NCBI RefSeq assembly: GCF_028609805.1
Contig: NZ_CP063189.1
Span: forward strand, 248,001 to 312,000
Direction: 5' to 3'
DNA from: Corynebacterium massiliense DSM 45435
Lineage (GTDB): Bacteria > Actinomycetota > Actinomycetes > Mycobacteriales > Mycobacteriaceae
DNA length: 64,000 nt
The notes beneath the pieces were generated by a model that saw nothing but the letters and a program-made list of their open reading frames with translations, did no database searches and was not told where the DNA came from. The stretch's first letter is position 1. Every line of letters begins with the position of its first letter. This document shows positions 43,316 to 53,982 of the stretch, piece after piece. Both the position numbers and the translations under genes were made by a program.

Positions 43316-43768
43316 TTAGGCGAGCGCTTCAGCCAGGTCGGACAGGGAGTTTTCCAGGAACTTCTCGTCGAAGTTCTCGGACAGCGCGCGCACCTTGTCG
43401 CTCTCAATGTCGCTGCGGTCGTAGGTCAGGGTGACCTTGGTGTGGCCCTCGTCCTCCGGGGAGAGCTCGTAGAGCCACTTCGCGCCGACCTCGACGTCGG
43501 TGGTGATGTTGCGGACGTTCTTCCAGCCGATGACGCGGCCTTCCTCGAAGGCGTAGACCTCGTTGACGGTCTGGTAGTCGCCGTCGTCGTTGTGCATGTT
43601 CATGGTGAAGGTGTCGCCCACCTTCTGCAGGCGCTCGCCCTTGTCGGCGCTGCGCACCATGCCGGATCCGTCGGTCTCCTGGTGGCGGTCCGGGTTGGAC
43701 AGGATGTCGAAGATGTCGTTTGCGGCTGCGTCGATCGTGCGGGTTGCAGTAGTCGTCGTCTCAGTCAT
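43316..43768 (-). CDS. SRPBCC-family protein
   Basis: The 150-residue protein begins MTETTTTATRTIDAAANDIF and has the polyketide-cyclase/START-like signature with an ANDIFDILSNPDRH segment. The family binds hydrophobic ligands, but no ligand is known here. TACGAT lies 7 nt before ATG 43768 on the minus strand, suggesting a leaderless start; the upstream in-frame ATG is rejected. It is flanked by menA and a divergent aldo/keto reductase. Confidence 0.8.
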   Translation of the reverse strand: MTETTTTATRTIDAAANDIFDILSNPDRHQETDGSGMVRSADKGERLQKVGDTFTMNMHNDDGDYQTVNEVYAFEEGRVIGWKNVRNITTDVEVGAKWLYELSPEDEGHTKVTLTYDRSDIESDKVRALSENFDEKFLENSLSDLAEALA

Positions 43769-43851
43769 GGCGCCCATCGTAGAGATCTCACCGCCAGCCC
43801 GGGGTAACACTCAGTCCGAGACTGGCCTGAGCGGCGGTTAGGCTGGCGGGC

Positions 43852-44820
<969 letters not shown>

Positions 44821-45954
44821 TTATCGGAAGAGTTCGCTGGCCGCACGCCGATCGACCTTGCCGGAGCTGGTCATCGGCAGGCGGTCGACGCGTTTAATGT
44901 CTTTGGGGATCTGCCAGCGGGGGACGGCATCGGCAAGTCCTTCGAGGATGTCGCCTACGGTGGCAGTGCCGGCGTAGGCGGCGACAATCACCTGGCCTAG
45001 GCGCGGGTGGGGGATTGAGGTGACGGCCGCGGTGTCCACTCCGGGCACGGAGAGGATTTCTCGCTCAAGGACTTCCGGGTGCAGCTTGAGGCCGCCGGAG
45101 TCGATGATGTTGTCCAACCGGCCGGTGACGGTCAGCCGGTTGCCGTCCAGGTAGCCGCTATCGGACGTGATGAACCACCCGGGCTCGGCGAATGCTTCGT
45201 GGTCGGGGGCGCTGCGGTAGCCGTGGGCGATGGTGGGCCCGCCCAAGATGATGCGCCCGTCGGTGATCTTCACCTTCGTGCCGGGCAGGGCGTAGCCGTC
45301 GTAGACGCAGCCGCCCGCGGTTTCCGATGACCCGTAGGTGGTCACAAGTTTTATGCCCGCCTTGTCTGCCGCGGCGAGAGTGTGCGGGTGCGTGGCCGCG
45401 CCGCCGACCAGGATGGCGTCGAAGCCGCGCAGCGCGTCGCGGCCGCGATCGGAATCCATCGCCTTCGACAGCTGCATTGGGGTCAGTGAGGTGTACGCGC
45501 GGTCGCCGGTGCGGTGCAGCTCTTCAGCCGCGTCGGCAAAGGCATCGATGTCGAAGCCGCTGGACAGGTCGATCCAGGCGGGTTCCACCCCGGCCACGAG
45601 CGAGCGGATGAGGACTTGGAGGCCGGCGATGTAGTGGGCGGGCATCGCCAAGAGCCACTGCCCGGGCCCGCCCAGGCGCTGGTGCGTCGCATCCGCACTG
45701 GCCACCAGGTTGGCCGCGGTGAGCTGCGCGCCCTTCGGGGTGCCCGTCGAACCGGAGGTGGGGACCACCAGGGCAATGGTGGGGTCAATGGCCTTGCCGG
45801 CTGCCTGCGAGTTCTTGAGTAGCTGCGCGCGGGTGGGGTCAGCGGCAGGCAGGGGCAAAAACGTGTAACGCCCCGCAATCGCCTCCTCCAGGTTGGGGAG
45901 GATGGCGGCGGGGTCGGTCGGGTCGACGGGGAGAGGGGCCAGGATGCGATTCAC
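44821..45954 (-). CDS. menE: o-succinylbenzoate--CoA ligase
   Basis: MenE activates o-succinylbenzoate to its CoA thioester in menaquinone synthesis. The 377-residue ANL enzyme has the P-loop VPTSGSTGTPKGAQLTAANL, the TTYGSSETAGG adenylate motif and the hinge region GRLDNIIDSGGLKLHPEVLE. It is shorter than typical acyl-CoA ligases, as expected for actinobacterial MenE. I place the start at GTG 45954 because TAAGAT lies 8 nt upstream on the minus strand; GTG 45960 is only 2 nt from that box. Confidence 0.92.
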   Translation of the reverse strand: MNRILAPLPVDPTDPAAILPNLEEAIAGRYTFLPLPAADPTRAQLLKNSQAAGKAIDPTIALVVPTSGSTGTPKGAQLTAANLVASADATHQRLGGPGQWLLAMPAHYIAGLQVLIRSLVAGVEPAWIDLSSGFDIDAFADAAEELHRTGDRAYTSLTPMQLSKAMDSDRGRDALRGFDAILVGGAATHPHTLAAADKAGIKLVTTYGSSETAGGCVYDGYALPGTKVKITDGRIILGGPTIAHGYRSAPDHEAFAEPGWFITSDSGYLDGNRLTVTGRLDNIIDSGGLKLHPEVLEREILSVPGVDTAAVTSIPHPRLGQVIVAAYAGTATVGDILEGLADAVPRWQIPKDIKRVDRLPMTSSGKVDRRAASELFR

Positions 45955-45991
45955 GGCCACAGATCTTAACGGGGGCGGGAGGAGCTTACGG

Positions 45992-46426
45992 TTACGCCTC
46001 GGCGGTCGCGGACCTCGGGCCGCGCTTGAAGAAGGTATCCAGGGCGATCGCGCCTCCGCCGACCGCGCACAGGGCCAGGCAGCCGGCGATGATCACGCCA
46101 ACGAGCTCCCAGCCGCCGTCGTTGATGAACACGCCGTTGGCAAAGTGGCCGGCGAGTACGCCAGCCAGGACCATCTGCACGATCTCGATGGCGGCGACGA
46201 AGCGCGTGTCCAGCCCCAGGATGAGGAGAATGCCGCCGACCAGCTCAATGGCGGCGGCGACGACGGCCGCGAGCCCGGCGGCCGGGATGCCGATTTCGGA
46301 GAAGGACTCAGCGGTGCCGTCGATGCCCCACTGCGTGAATTTCTGCCAGCCGTGGGCGGCGAGCACGAAGCCTAAAAGGATGCGGGAGAGTAAAAGGCCG
46401 ATGGATGTCAGGGATTCGTTGCGCAT
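45992..46426 (-). CDS. DoxX family membrane protein
   Basis: The 144-residue protein has four hydrophobic segments and the DoxX-type RILLGFVLAAHGWQKF start. Such proteins are associated with thiol and oxidative stress handling or quinone pools in some bacteria, but the activity here is unknown. ATG 46426 is chosen over the upstream in-frame ATG at 46465, which would add a basic extension. It lies between menE and menB on the same strand. Confidence 0.8.
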   Translation of the reverse strand: MRNESLTSIGLLLSRILLGFVLAAHGWQKFTQWGIDGTAESFSEIGIPAAGLAAVVAAAIELVGGILLILGLDTRFVAAIEIVQMVLAGVLAGHFANGVFINDGGWELVGVIIAGCLALCAVGGGAIALDTFFKRGPRSATAEA

Positions 46427-46487
46427 GAGGGGGAGCCTACGTAGCGCAGAATGACGCGTCAACAAGTGGCTCGCTGGTGGGCCGCCG

Positions 46488-47447
46488 CTAGTAGTAGTAC
46501 GGGAACTCGTCCCACTGCGGCGGGCGCTTTTCCAAAAACGCCTCCTTGCCCTCCACGGCCTCGTCGGTCATGTAGGCCAGGCGGGTGGCCTCGCCGGCGA
46601 AGACCTGCTGGCCCATGAGGCCATCGTCAGTGAGGTTGAACGCGAACTTGAGCATGCGCTGGGCGGTGGGGGACTTGCCGTTGATTTCACGCGCGGCCTG
46701 GATGGCTTCCTTTTCGATGTCCCCGTGATCCGCCATGATGTTGACCGCACCCATCTGCTGCATGCGCTCGGCGTCGTACGTGCGCCCCAGGAAGAAGATC
46801 TCGCGGGCGTACTTCTGGCCGACCATCTTGGCCAGGTACGCCGATCCGTAGCCGGCGTCGAAGGATCCGACGTCGGCGTCGGTCTGCTTAAAGCGCGCCT
46901 CCTGCCGGGAGGCAATGGTGAGATCGCACACCACGTGCAGGGAGTGCCCGCCGCCGGCGGCCCAGCCGCCGACCACGGCGATGACCACCTTCGGCATCGT
47001 GCGGATCAGGCGCTGGACCTCCAGGATATGGAGGCGCCCGCCCTCGACCTTCTCGCGGGCGGTGTCGACACCGGAGGCATCGGCAGTCGCGTCGTCGTGG
47101 CGGTGCTCCGTGGCGTAGCGGTACCCGGAGCGGCCGCGGATGCGTTGGTCGCCGCCGGAGCAAAAGGCCCAGCCACCGTCTTTCTTGCTCGGCCCGTTGC
47201 CGGTCAGGAGCACCGTGCCCACGTCCGGGGTGCGGCGCGCGTGGTCGAGCGCACGGTAGAGCTCATCAACAGTGTGTGGGCGGAACGCGTTGCGCACCTC
47301 CGGGCGATCGAAGGCGATGCGTACGATGCCGTTCTCGCGGCCGGCGCCGATATGCCGGTGGTAGGTGATGTCGGTGAGATCGGCAAAGCCGTCGACGGGC
47401 TTCCACTGCGAGGGGTCAAACGGGTTGTCGGTGGAGTACTGGCTCAT
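46488..47447 (-). CDS. menB: 1,4-dihydroxy-2-naphthoyl-CoA synthase
   Basis: MenB closes the second ring of the naphthoquinone from OSB-CoA. The 319-residue crotonase-fold protein has RPEVRNAFRPHTVDELYRAL, GWAFCSGGDQRIRGRSGY and GGWAAGGGHSLHVVCDLTIA (oxyanion hole), with a conserved Asp-rich QTDADVGSFDAGYGS segment. The frame extends to 47594, but TAGAAT on the minus strand is 8 nt upstream of ATG 47447, marking a leaderless start. Confidence 0.95.
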   Translation of the reverse strand: MSQYSTDNPFDPSQWKPVDGFADLTDITYHRHIGAGRENGIVRIAFDRPEVRNAFRPHTVDELYRALDHARRTPDVGTVLLTGNGPSKKDGGWAFCSGGDQRIRGRSGYRYATEHRHDDATADASGVDTAREKVEGGRLHILEVQRLIRTMPKVVIAVVGGWAAGGGHSLHVVCDLTIASRQEARFKQTDADVGSFDAGYGSAYLAKMVGQKYAREIFFLGRTYDAERMQQMGAVNIMADHGDIEKEAIQAAREINGKSPTAQRMLKFAFNLTDDGLMGQQVFAGEATRLAYMTDEAVEGKEAFLEKRPPQWDEFPYYY

Positions 47448-47573
47448 GGTGGGCAATTCTAAACGCGCGGGGGTCTGGTTAGGCGCGGCATCGGAAAGCA
47501 CGGCATCGTCACGCACGGTGTGATGGCACCATGGAGGCTCAAGCACCCCTGAAACGAGAAAGGTTGACCGCCC

Positions 47574-48434
47574 GTGCCCGCCTATTCCCTGCACACCGGC
47601 CCCCGTTTCCTGCGCGCCACCGCCTTAGGCCTCGCGCTCGCCGTGGGGGCGAGCTCGCTGACCGCCTGCGCGGGCGGCAAGGAGCTGAAGGTCGCCACCT
47701 TCAACATCCATGCCGGCCGGGATGACGCCGACAACTACGACCTCGACCGCATCGCCGAAGCCATCGAAGACCTCGATGTCGACGCCATCGCGCTGCAGGA
47801 GGTGGACAACAACTTCGACGCCCGCTCCGACTTCGATGACCAGGCCAAGGAGCTGGCCGACAAGCTGGACATGCACTACACCTTCGGCGCGAACGAGCCG
47901 AAGGACGTCGCCGGCGAGCAAGGCCTCGACGAGGAGGGCTACGGCCTAGCCATCTTGAGCAAGATGAAGATCAAAGACTCCGAAAACACCCACCTGCCGT
48001 TCGACGTCAACGGCAAGACCTCGTCGGAGGAGAACCCGAAGCCGGAGCAGCGCGGCCTGCTGCGCGCCACGGTGAAGTGGAACGGCGAGAAGGTCGACCT
48101 GTACTCCACGCACTGGGAGCACAAGTGGGACAGCCTCCGGGAACGGCAGGCGGATGCGGCGGCGACGGCGATTGCCAAGCGCGACATGCCCAGCATCGTC
48201 ATGGGGGATCTCAACGCCGAGCCTGACGATGTCGCCGTCAACGCCCTCCTCGGCGGCGCGGTAATCAAAGACGCGCTGCAGACGCTGGAGGTCGAGGACC
48301 CGACGAACGACAAGGGGCAACACATCGACTACGTGCTCTACTCCGAGGCGTTCGCACCGGTCGATGGCGGGCCCGTGGTCAACGATGCCTCCGACCACTA
48401 CCCGGTGGCCGTGACCTTCAAATCCGCGGACTAA
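47574..48434 (+). CDS. endonuclease/exonuclease/phosphatase-family lipoprotein
   Basis: The 286-residue protein has a signal peptide with lipobox LTAC (Cys32) and an EEP-superfamily domain: VATFNIHAGRDD, ALQEVDNNF, THWEHKWDSLRERQ, IVMGDLNAEPDD and a C-terminal NDASDHYPVAV. All the metal-binding and catalytic residues of the fold are present, so it is probably an exported metal-dependent phosphodiesterase or nuclease. The substrate is unknown. AGAAAGG lies 8 nt before the GTG start. Confidence 0.85.
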   Translation: MPAYSLHTGPRFLRATALGLALAVGASSLTACAGGKELKVATFNIHAGRDDADNYDLDRIAEAIEDLDVDAIALQEVDNNFDARSDFDDQAKELADKLDMHYTFGANEPKDVAGEQGLDEEGYGLAILSKMKIKDSENTHLPFDVNGKTSSEENPKPEQRGLLRATVKWNGEKVDLYSTHWEHKWDSLRERQADAAATAIAKRDMPSIVMGDLNAEPDDVAVNALLGGAVIKDALQTLEVEDPTNDKGQHIDYVLYSEAFAPVDGGPVVNDASDHYPVAVTFKSAD

Positions 48435-48445
48435 CCTGGGCAGCC

Positions 48446-49465
48446 ATGACGCCTGAGCTTGCCGATGTCCTAGACCGCGCCCACGTAGTCCAGTTGCCGA
48501 TGGCGGTGAAATTCCGGGGCATCACCACGCGGGAGGCCCTGCTTATCGAGGGCCCCGCCGGTTGGGGCGAGTTCGCCCCCTTCCTGGAGTACGGCCCGCG
48601 CGAGTCGGCGGCGTGGCTGCGCGCCGGGCTGGAGGCCGCCTACGCGGGCTTTCCCGAGCCGCAGCGCGATGTCGTGGAGGTCAACGGGACGGTTCCCGCG
48701 GTCCCGGCTGAGCAGGTCCCCGAGGTCATCGCGCGCTACCCGGGCTGCCGGACCTTCAAGGTCAAGGTCGCGGAGAAGGGGCAGGTGCTTGCCGATGACG
48801 TCGCCCGCGTCCGCGCCGTCCGCGACACCGTGAGCGCGCAGGGCCACGTGCCGGTGATTCGCGTCGACGCCAATGGTGGGTGGAGTGTCGCCGAGGCGCT
48901 AGCCGCCGCGGAGCAGATGATGCCGCTGGATTACATGGAGCAGCCGTGTGCGACTGCGGAGGAGCTGAAGGAAGTGCGCGGCGAGCTCATGCGCCGCGGG
49001 TTGTTCGTGCGCGTGGCGGCGGACGAGTCGATTCGTAAGGTCGAGGACCCCTATCGCGTCGCGGAGCTGGGGGCGGCCGACGTCGCGGTGGTGAAGCCGG
49101 CGCCGCTCGGCGGGGTGCGTCGAGTGCTCGAGGTGGCGCGCCACCTGCGCGAGCGCCACATGGACATCACGGTGGCGTCCGCGCTGGATACTTCCGTGGG
49201 CATTTCGATGGGGCTCGCGGCCATCGCGGCGCTGCCGAAGATTTACGACGACGAGGACATCGACGTCGCCCCCGCCGCCGCGGGCTTGGCCACCGGCTCG
49301 CTGTTTGCCGAGGACGTCTGCGCCCCACGCCCGCTCGTCGACGGCCACCTGCCCGCCGCCCCCGCCGTCCCCGACCCAGACCGCCTGTCCGCCCTCGCCG
49401 CGCCCGCCGATCGCCGCGACTGGTGGTTCGACCGCGTCCGCGCCTGCTGGGAGCATCTGGGCTAA
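48446..49465 (+). CDS. menC: o-succinylbenzoate synthase
   Basis: MenC dehydrates SHCHC to o-succinylbenzoate. The 339-residue enolase-superfamily protein has the catalytic lysine region TFKVKVAEKG, metal ligands in VDANGG, MEQPC and AADES, and the second catalytic lysine in VVKPAPLGG. It is an intact-looking enzyme. TAACCT at 48432-48437 lies 8 nt before ATG 48446, indicating a leaderless transcript with the promoter inside the 11-bp gap after the lipoprotein gene and that gene's 3' end. Confidence 0.92.
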   Translation: MTPELADVLDRAHVVQLPMAVKFRGITTREALLIEGPAGWGEFAPFLEYGPRESAAWLRAGLEAAYAGFPEPQRDVVEVNGTVPAVPAEQVPEVIARYPGCRTFKVKVAEKGQVLADDVARVRAVRDTVSAQGHVPVIRVDANGGWSVAEALAAAEQMMPLDYMEQPCATAEELKEVRGELMRRGLFVRVAADESIRKVEDPYRVAELGAADVAVVKPAPLGGVRRVLEVARHLRERHMDITVASALDTSVGISMGLAAIAALPKIYDDEDIDVAPAAAGLATGSLFAEDVCAPRPLVDGHLPAAPAVPDPDRLSALAAPADRRDWWFDRVRACWEHLG

Positions 49466-49481
49466 AGGCGCCCGCTGCTCC

Positions 49482-50468
49482 TTAGTCCCGCTGCGCGAAA
49501 CTAATCCCCTCGTGGAATCCCCACACGGGCGACCGCTGATACCCGCTCGCTGCCTTCGGCCGCGCCTTCGTTCCCTTTCGCTGCGCGCGGTGCCGCGCGG
49601 TCGCCGCTACCACCTCAATGACCTTGTCCATGTGGTAGCGGGTGCAGTCATCGGTAAACCGCAGCGGCGCCCACCCCATTTGCACAGCTTGGTTGCTCTT
49701 CCACGCGCCGATGATGAACGTGTCGTGGTTGTCAGTGGTGGGCGCGTGAAACTTAATCGAGTCGAGGTCAATGACCGTCGTGCCGTCCTCAATGCCCACA
49801 TCCCAGTAGTACGCACCGAGTTTGAAGTTCGGAATCGGCTCGAGCCCGCCGCGCCGCATACTGCCGATGACATCCCGCTCCCACTGCGACGCCGTCCCGA
49901 CCGGCGCCAACCGCGCCAACTCTTCGAGATCGTCTCGTTTCTTGCTTCGCACCGCTGCGATGTCCCGCGCGAATGCTTCCCGCCCGCGCAGGTTCCGGTA
50001 CGCGGCGGCGAGGTACTCCTTCAGCATCAGCGGCGGTGCCTCTTCGTATTCGAGCACGTCGGCACAGATCTGCGCCGGCGTGGCCAGCCGCACCCCGTTG
50101 ACCACGCGCGGCCTCACACGCTCCGTCCGAATAATCCGGACTGCATCGTTGTGTAACCGTCCGTGCTTGCGCGGGGCCCTAAGCAAAACGGGTAGGTAAA
50201 AGCAGTGCTTCCCAGTATCGACACCGGCTGAATTGAGTATTCCCCATCTGGTCAGTGAAGGGTGCTCTATGACCATTGCAGCAAGGCCAGTCACTGTCGT
50301 TCGCGGGTACCGAGCAGCCACCCCGCGCACGATGTCGCTGACGCTTGCCTCCTGAGAAATGTAAAGACCTGTAGCCAGGCGGACAATTTTCCCGTCGCGG
50401 GCGGCTCGCGAAATTCGCGAGTTCGAGTACCCCATCTCATGTAGCTTTTCAGTAGTCCAGAATCCCAC
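49482..50468 (-). CDS. AbiEi-like antitoxin domain fused to a nuclease-like C-terminal domain
   Basis: The 328-residue protein has an N-terminal winged-helix domain of the type IV antitoxin AbiEi kind (WTTEKLHEMGYSNSRISRAA and KIVRLATGLYI). The C-terminal part contains YYWDVGIEDGTTVIDLDSIKFH, which is reminiscent of DUF559/Vsr-like PD-(D/E)XK folds. There is no AbiEii-type nucleotidyltransferase beside it, so the protein stands alone and a toxin-antitoxin role is uncertain. It may be a solitary defence or regulatory protein. It is convergent with menC. Confidence 0.7.
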   Translation of the reverse strand: MGFWTTEKLHEMGYSNSRISRAARDGKIVRLATGLYISQEASVSDIVRGVAARYPRTTVTGLAAMVIEHPSLTRWGILNSAGVDTGKHCFYLPVLLRAPRKHGRLHNDAVRIIRTERVRPRVVNGVRLATPAQICADVLEYEEAPPLMLKEYLAAAYRNLRGREAFARDIAAVRSKKRDDLEELARLAPVGTASQWERDVIGSMRRGGLEPIPNFKLGAYYWDVGIEDGTTVIDLDSIKFHAPTTDNHDTFIIGAWKSNQAVQMGWAPLRFTDDCTRYHMDKVIEVVAATARHRAQRKGTKARPKAASGYQRSPVWGFHEGISFAQRD

Positions 50469-50545
50469 ACGCTATCTGACTGCGCGCCGCCCTATCTGGT
50501 TCCCGCACATCGAGAGGTCTGCGCCACAGTGCCCGTGCAACTCGT

Positions 50546-50667
50546 TGACCCACAGAGGGCCGAAAAGGTGACCAAATTGGAGCTCAGTGGGTCATCGGGT
50601 TGCACTGCGATGTTCTCGAGCGCTTTTCGGGGGATAGTACAACCGAAACGTTGTCGCATCGCAGTGC
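50546..50667. promoter_or_regulatory. two inverted repeats upstream of the UvrA paralogue
   Basis: TGACCCAC (50546-50553) pairs with GTGGGTCA (50587-50594). GCACTGCGATG (50602-50612) pairs with CATCGCAGTGC (50657-50667). Both are perfect. They lie in the 245-bp gap before the UvrA-like gene and could be operator sites or leader hairpins. The gene itself has a -10 box at 50701-50706. Confidence 0.45.
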
Positions 50668-50713
50668 CTTCCGGGCGCAGAACGAATACGGCCGCGCGGT
50701 TACGCTAGCGGGC

Positions 50714-53200
50714 ATGGCTTCTTCGCAGCTTACGCAGATCTCCGTCCGCGGCGCGCACCTGCACAATCTGAAGGACGTGGACGTGGACATCCCGCGCGGC
50801 CAGCTCGTCGCGGTGACGGGCGTGTCCGGCTCGGGCAAGTCGTCGCTCGCGTTCGGCACCATCCACGGCGAAGGGCAGCGCCGGTACTTCGAGTCGGTGG
50901 CGCCGTTCGCGCGCCGGCTCATCGGATCCGCGGTGGACCCGCAGGTCGACCAGGTCGAAGGCCTCCCGCCCACGGTTGCGCTCCAGCAGTCCACTAGCGG
51001 CGGCGGGGCCCGCTCCACGGTGGGAACGGTCTCCGCGATGTCGAACTCCGTCCGCCTCCTCTACTCGCGCGCGGGCGACAACCCGGAGGGCCTCTACTCC
51101 GACTCCTTCTCGCCCAACACCCCGGAGGGCATGTGCCCGGCCTGCCAGGGCCAGGGCGTCATCCACATCCCCACGGAGAACTCCATGGTCCCGGACCAGA
51201 CCAAGAGCATCGAGGACGGCGCCATCGCCGCCTGGCCCGGCGCGTGGGCGGGGAAGAACTTCCACGACATCCTCGCCACCCTCGGCTTCGACCTCGATTC
51301 GCCTTGGCAGGACCTGCCGGAAAAGGACCGCGAATGGATCCTCTTCACCGAGGAGCGTCCCGTGGTCACCGTCAAGCCCCTGCGCGGCGAGGATCAGATC
51401 CAGCGCAACTACAAAGGCACGTGGCGCTCGGTGGCCAGCTACCTCAGCAAAACACTCGCCGAGACCGAATCGGACACACTGCGCAAGCGCACCTTGAGCT
51501 TCATGGAGACCCGCCCGTGCGAGGAGTGCCACGGCCGCCGCCTGAACCCCACGGCTCTCCAGGTGACGTACGCGGATCTCCCCATCGACGAGTTCAACGC
51601 GCTGCCGCTTGCCGATGTCGCCCGCCTCCTCCACCAGCAAAACCCCACCGCCCAGTCGGCGGAGGACCTGCTGCTGCGCCAGCTCGTCCCCACGGTCGAA
51701 TCCGCCTTGGACCTGGGCCTCGGCCACCTCAGCTTGGATCGCCCGACCGCCACGCTATCCGGCGGTGAGCTGCAGCGCCTGCGCCTGGCGTCCCAGCTGC
51801 GCGCCGGGCTCTTCGGCGTTGCCTATGTGCTGGACGAGCCCTCCGCGGGCCTCCACCCGGCCGAGCGCGGCGCGGTTCTGGACATCTGCCGCCGCTTCAT
51901 CGACGCCGGCAACTCCGTGCTGCTGGTCGAGCACGACATGGACTTGATTGCCGAAGCCGACTGGCTTGTCGATGTCGGCCCCCTCGCCGGTGAGGGCGGC
52001 GGCGAGGTTCTCTACTCCGGACCCGTGGAGGCGGCGTACGCTGCCTCCACGACTAACGCCGCCTCCACGACTAACGGCACCTTTGCGACTGACGGCTCCA
52101 CGCCGACCGTGCGGGCGCTGGCACATCGCACGCTCAACCCCAACTCCGAGCCGCGCTCGGCCAGCGGCGAGCTGGAACTCCGCGATATCCACGCGCGCAG
52201 CATCGACGGGCTCGACGCCACCTTCGGTCTCGGCCAGTTCACTGTTGTGGCGGGTGTGTCCGGTTCCGGCAAATCCACCTTGGTCAGCACGGTGCTGGCG
52301 GGGCTATTGCGCGGGGAGGCCAAATCGGTCACGGACGAGGAGGAGGCCGACGCGGATGGCGAGTGGAGCATCGGCAAGCGGGCGGGCACAGAGAAGATCA
52401 GCCGGCTGGTGCAGATCACCCAGAAGCCCATCGGGCGCACGCCGCGCTCGACCCTGGCGACCTACACCGGGCTTTTCGATGCCGTACGCAAGCTCTTCGC
52501 CCAGACCGACGAGGCGAAGCGCCGGAAGTGGACGGTCTCGCACTTTTCGTACAACGTGAAGAAGGGCCAGTGCCCGACGTGCGGCGGCGCGGGGCAGATC
52601 GAGGTCGAGCTGGTGTTTCTGCCGGGAGCGTACCGCCCGTGCCCGGATTGCGAGGGAAGGCGCTTCAACGACGAGACGCTCGAGGTGACGTGGCACGGGC
52701 TCACCATCGCGGACGTGCTCGCGCTCACCGTCGACGAGGCCGCGGAGGTGTTTACCGGCGGCGGGTCCTCGGAAAAGAAGGTGGCGCGGGCCATCGAGAC
52801 GCTGCAAGCCATCGGCCTGGGATACCTGCGCCTCGGCCAGGGCGCGCCGGAGCTTTCGGGCGGCGAGGCTCAGCGCATCAAGCTGGCCACGGAGCTGCAG
52901 CGTTCCCGCACCGCACGCGGTGGGCACACCGTCTACCTCCTCGATGAGCCCACTACCGGCCTGCACCCGGCCGACGCGCAGCTGCTTATTCAGGAGCTTA
53001 ACCGGCTTGTCGATGCCGGCCAGACCGTCATCGTCGTCGAGCACGACATGCGCGTGATTGCGCAGGCCGATCGCGTCATCGAAATGGGGCCTGGTGCCGG
53101 CGACGACGGCGGGCGCATTATTGCCGATGCCGCGCCCGCCGAGCTGGCCGAGCGCGATACCGCTACGGGCCGGGAGCTGCGCAAGCGAATAGCGCGTTAG
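50714..53200 (+). CDS. UvrA-like ABC ATPase (class II/UvrA2-type paralogue)
   Basis: The 828-residue protein has two ABC modules with Walker [15 protein letters not shown] and [13 protein letters not shown], signatures [15 protein letters not shown] and [15 protein letters not shown], and two zinc-finger-like CxxC pairs (CPACQGQG with CEECHGRR, and CPTCGGAG with CPDCEGRR). It is shorter than canonical UvrA of about 950 residues, which suggests a UvrA2-type protein lacking the UvrB-binding region. Such paralogues are linked to drug tolerance or accessory repair. TACGCT at 50701-50706 lies 7 nt before ATG 50714. Confidence 0.88.
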   Translation: MASSQLTQISVRGAHLHNLKDVDVDIPRGQLVAVTGVSGSGKSSLAFGTIHGEGQRRYFESVAPFARRLIGSAVDPQVDQVEGLPPTVALQQSTSGGGARSTVGTVSAMSNSVRLLYSRAGDNPEGLYSDSFSPNTPEGMCPACQGQGVIHIPTENSMVPDQTKSIEDGAIAAWPGAWAGKNFHDILATLGFDLDSPWQDLPEKDREWILFTEERPVVTVKPLRGEDQIQRNYKGTWRSVASYLSKTLAETESDTLRKRTLSFMETRPCEECHGRRLNPTALQVTYADLPIDEFNALPLADVARLLHQQNPTAQSAEDLLLRQLVPTVESALDLGLGHLSLDRPTATLSGGELQRLRLASQLRAGLFGVAYVLDEPSAGLHPAERGAVLDICRRFIDAGNSVLLVEHDMDLIAEADWLVDVGPLAGEGGGEVLYSGPVEAAYAASTTNAASTTNGTFATDGSTPTVRALAHRTLNPNSEPRSASGELELRDIHARSIDGLDATFGLGQFTVVAGVSGSGKSTLVSTVLAGLLRGEAKSVTDEEEADADGEWSIGKRAGTEKISRLVQITQKPIGRTPRSTLATYTGLFDAVRKLFAQTDEAKRRKWTVSHFSYNVKKGQCPTCGGAGQIEVELVFLPGAYRPCPDCEGRRFNDETLEVTWHGLTIADVLALTVDEAAEVFTGGGSSEKKVARAIETLQAIGLGYLRLGQGAPELSGGEAQRIKLATELQRSRTARGGHTVYLLDEPTTGLHPADAQLLIQELNRLVDAGQTVIVVEHDMRVIAQADRVIEMGPGAGDDGGRIIADAAPAELAERDTATGRELRKRIAR
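52040..52093 (+). repeat. 18-bp tandem repeat inside the UvrA-like gene
   Basis: Three consecutive 18-bp units, the first two nearly identical (one base different) and the third diverged, encode a repeated Ala-Ser-Thr-Thr-Asn-like stretch. It sits in the linker between the two ABC modules, so its length can vary without breaking either domain. Confidence 0.75.
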
Positions 53201-53317
53201 TAAGCGCGCTGCATGCCGGGTTCACTTCCTCTGCCGGTTGGGGCGACGAATTGTCAACGGCGTACGGAGGCGTGTGGGTGGCTGGAAAGTGGTCGTCGGG
53301 TGCGCTATGAACAACAT

Positions 53318-53971
53318 ATGGCAGCACAATGCAACAACGTCTCAGAGGATAATGAGCCCCGATACATCGGCCCCACCCAGGGAAGTTCCGACCAGCGGAA
53401 TGCCCGGCCGCATCCGCGGCAGTACTTCCCGGGCGAGGATGCCCCGCGGGACTACGCGGGACAGCAGGATTTCGGGGGCACTTACCGTTACGGCTCCCAG
53501 CCGGAAACACAGTTCCAACCAGAAACGCAGTACCAACCCGCGCCGCAGTATCGGCAGCCGGAGCCGGTGCAGTCGCAGCAGCCCGCCCAGCCGACACCGC
53601 CGGCAGAGACCGCCAATGGCGGGAAGGGCTCCGGGGTGGCAGGCGTGCTGGGCGCCCTGCTCGTCCTCGCGCTTTTGGGGCTCGGAGTCGTGACCTTCCT
53701 GTGGCGCTCTGCGGCCAGCGAGGCCGACAAGCCGGCGCCCGCGCCGGAGACGGTGACGGAAACGCAGACGAAGACGCCGGAAAAGGAAACGGTCACGGAG
53801 ACCGAACAGCCGGATTTGTCCACCGTGGATCCGCGCGACGTGCTGCCGTCCGACGTTCCGGACGAGCTCATGCCGGATCAGGAAAAGCTGGATGAATTAC
53901 ACAACGAGCTCGACGATCTGCTGGGCAACCTGCGGGATACGGCCGATCGCGCCGGCGAGCCGGCGAACTAG
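53318..53971 (+). CDS. single-pass membrane protein with Pro/Gln-rich cytoplasmic arm
   Basis: The 217-residue protein has a Pro/Gln/Tyr-rich N-terminus (about residues 40-90, with ETQFQPETQYQPAPQY), one membrane helix (about 105-125) and an acidic extracytoplasmic tail with TET/PET repeats. It looks like a disordered cell-envelope protein typical of Corynebacterium. The frame is open to 53213; ATG 53318 is preferred, with TATGAA 6 nt upstream. No function is inferred. It precedes menD by 11 bp. Confidence 0.7.
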   Translation: MAAQCNNVSEDNEPRYIGPTQGSSDQRNARPHPRQYFPGEDAPRDYAGQQDFGGTYRYGSQPETQFQPETQYQPAPQYRQPEPVQSQQPAQPTPPAETANGGKGSGVAGVLGALLVLALLGLGVVTFLWRSAASEADKPAPAPETVTETQTKTPEKETVTETEQPDLSTVDPRDVLPSDVPDELMPDQEKLDELHNELDDLLGNLRDTADRAGEPAN

Positions 53972-53982
53972 AATAAGGCGAC

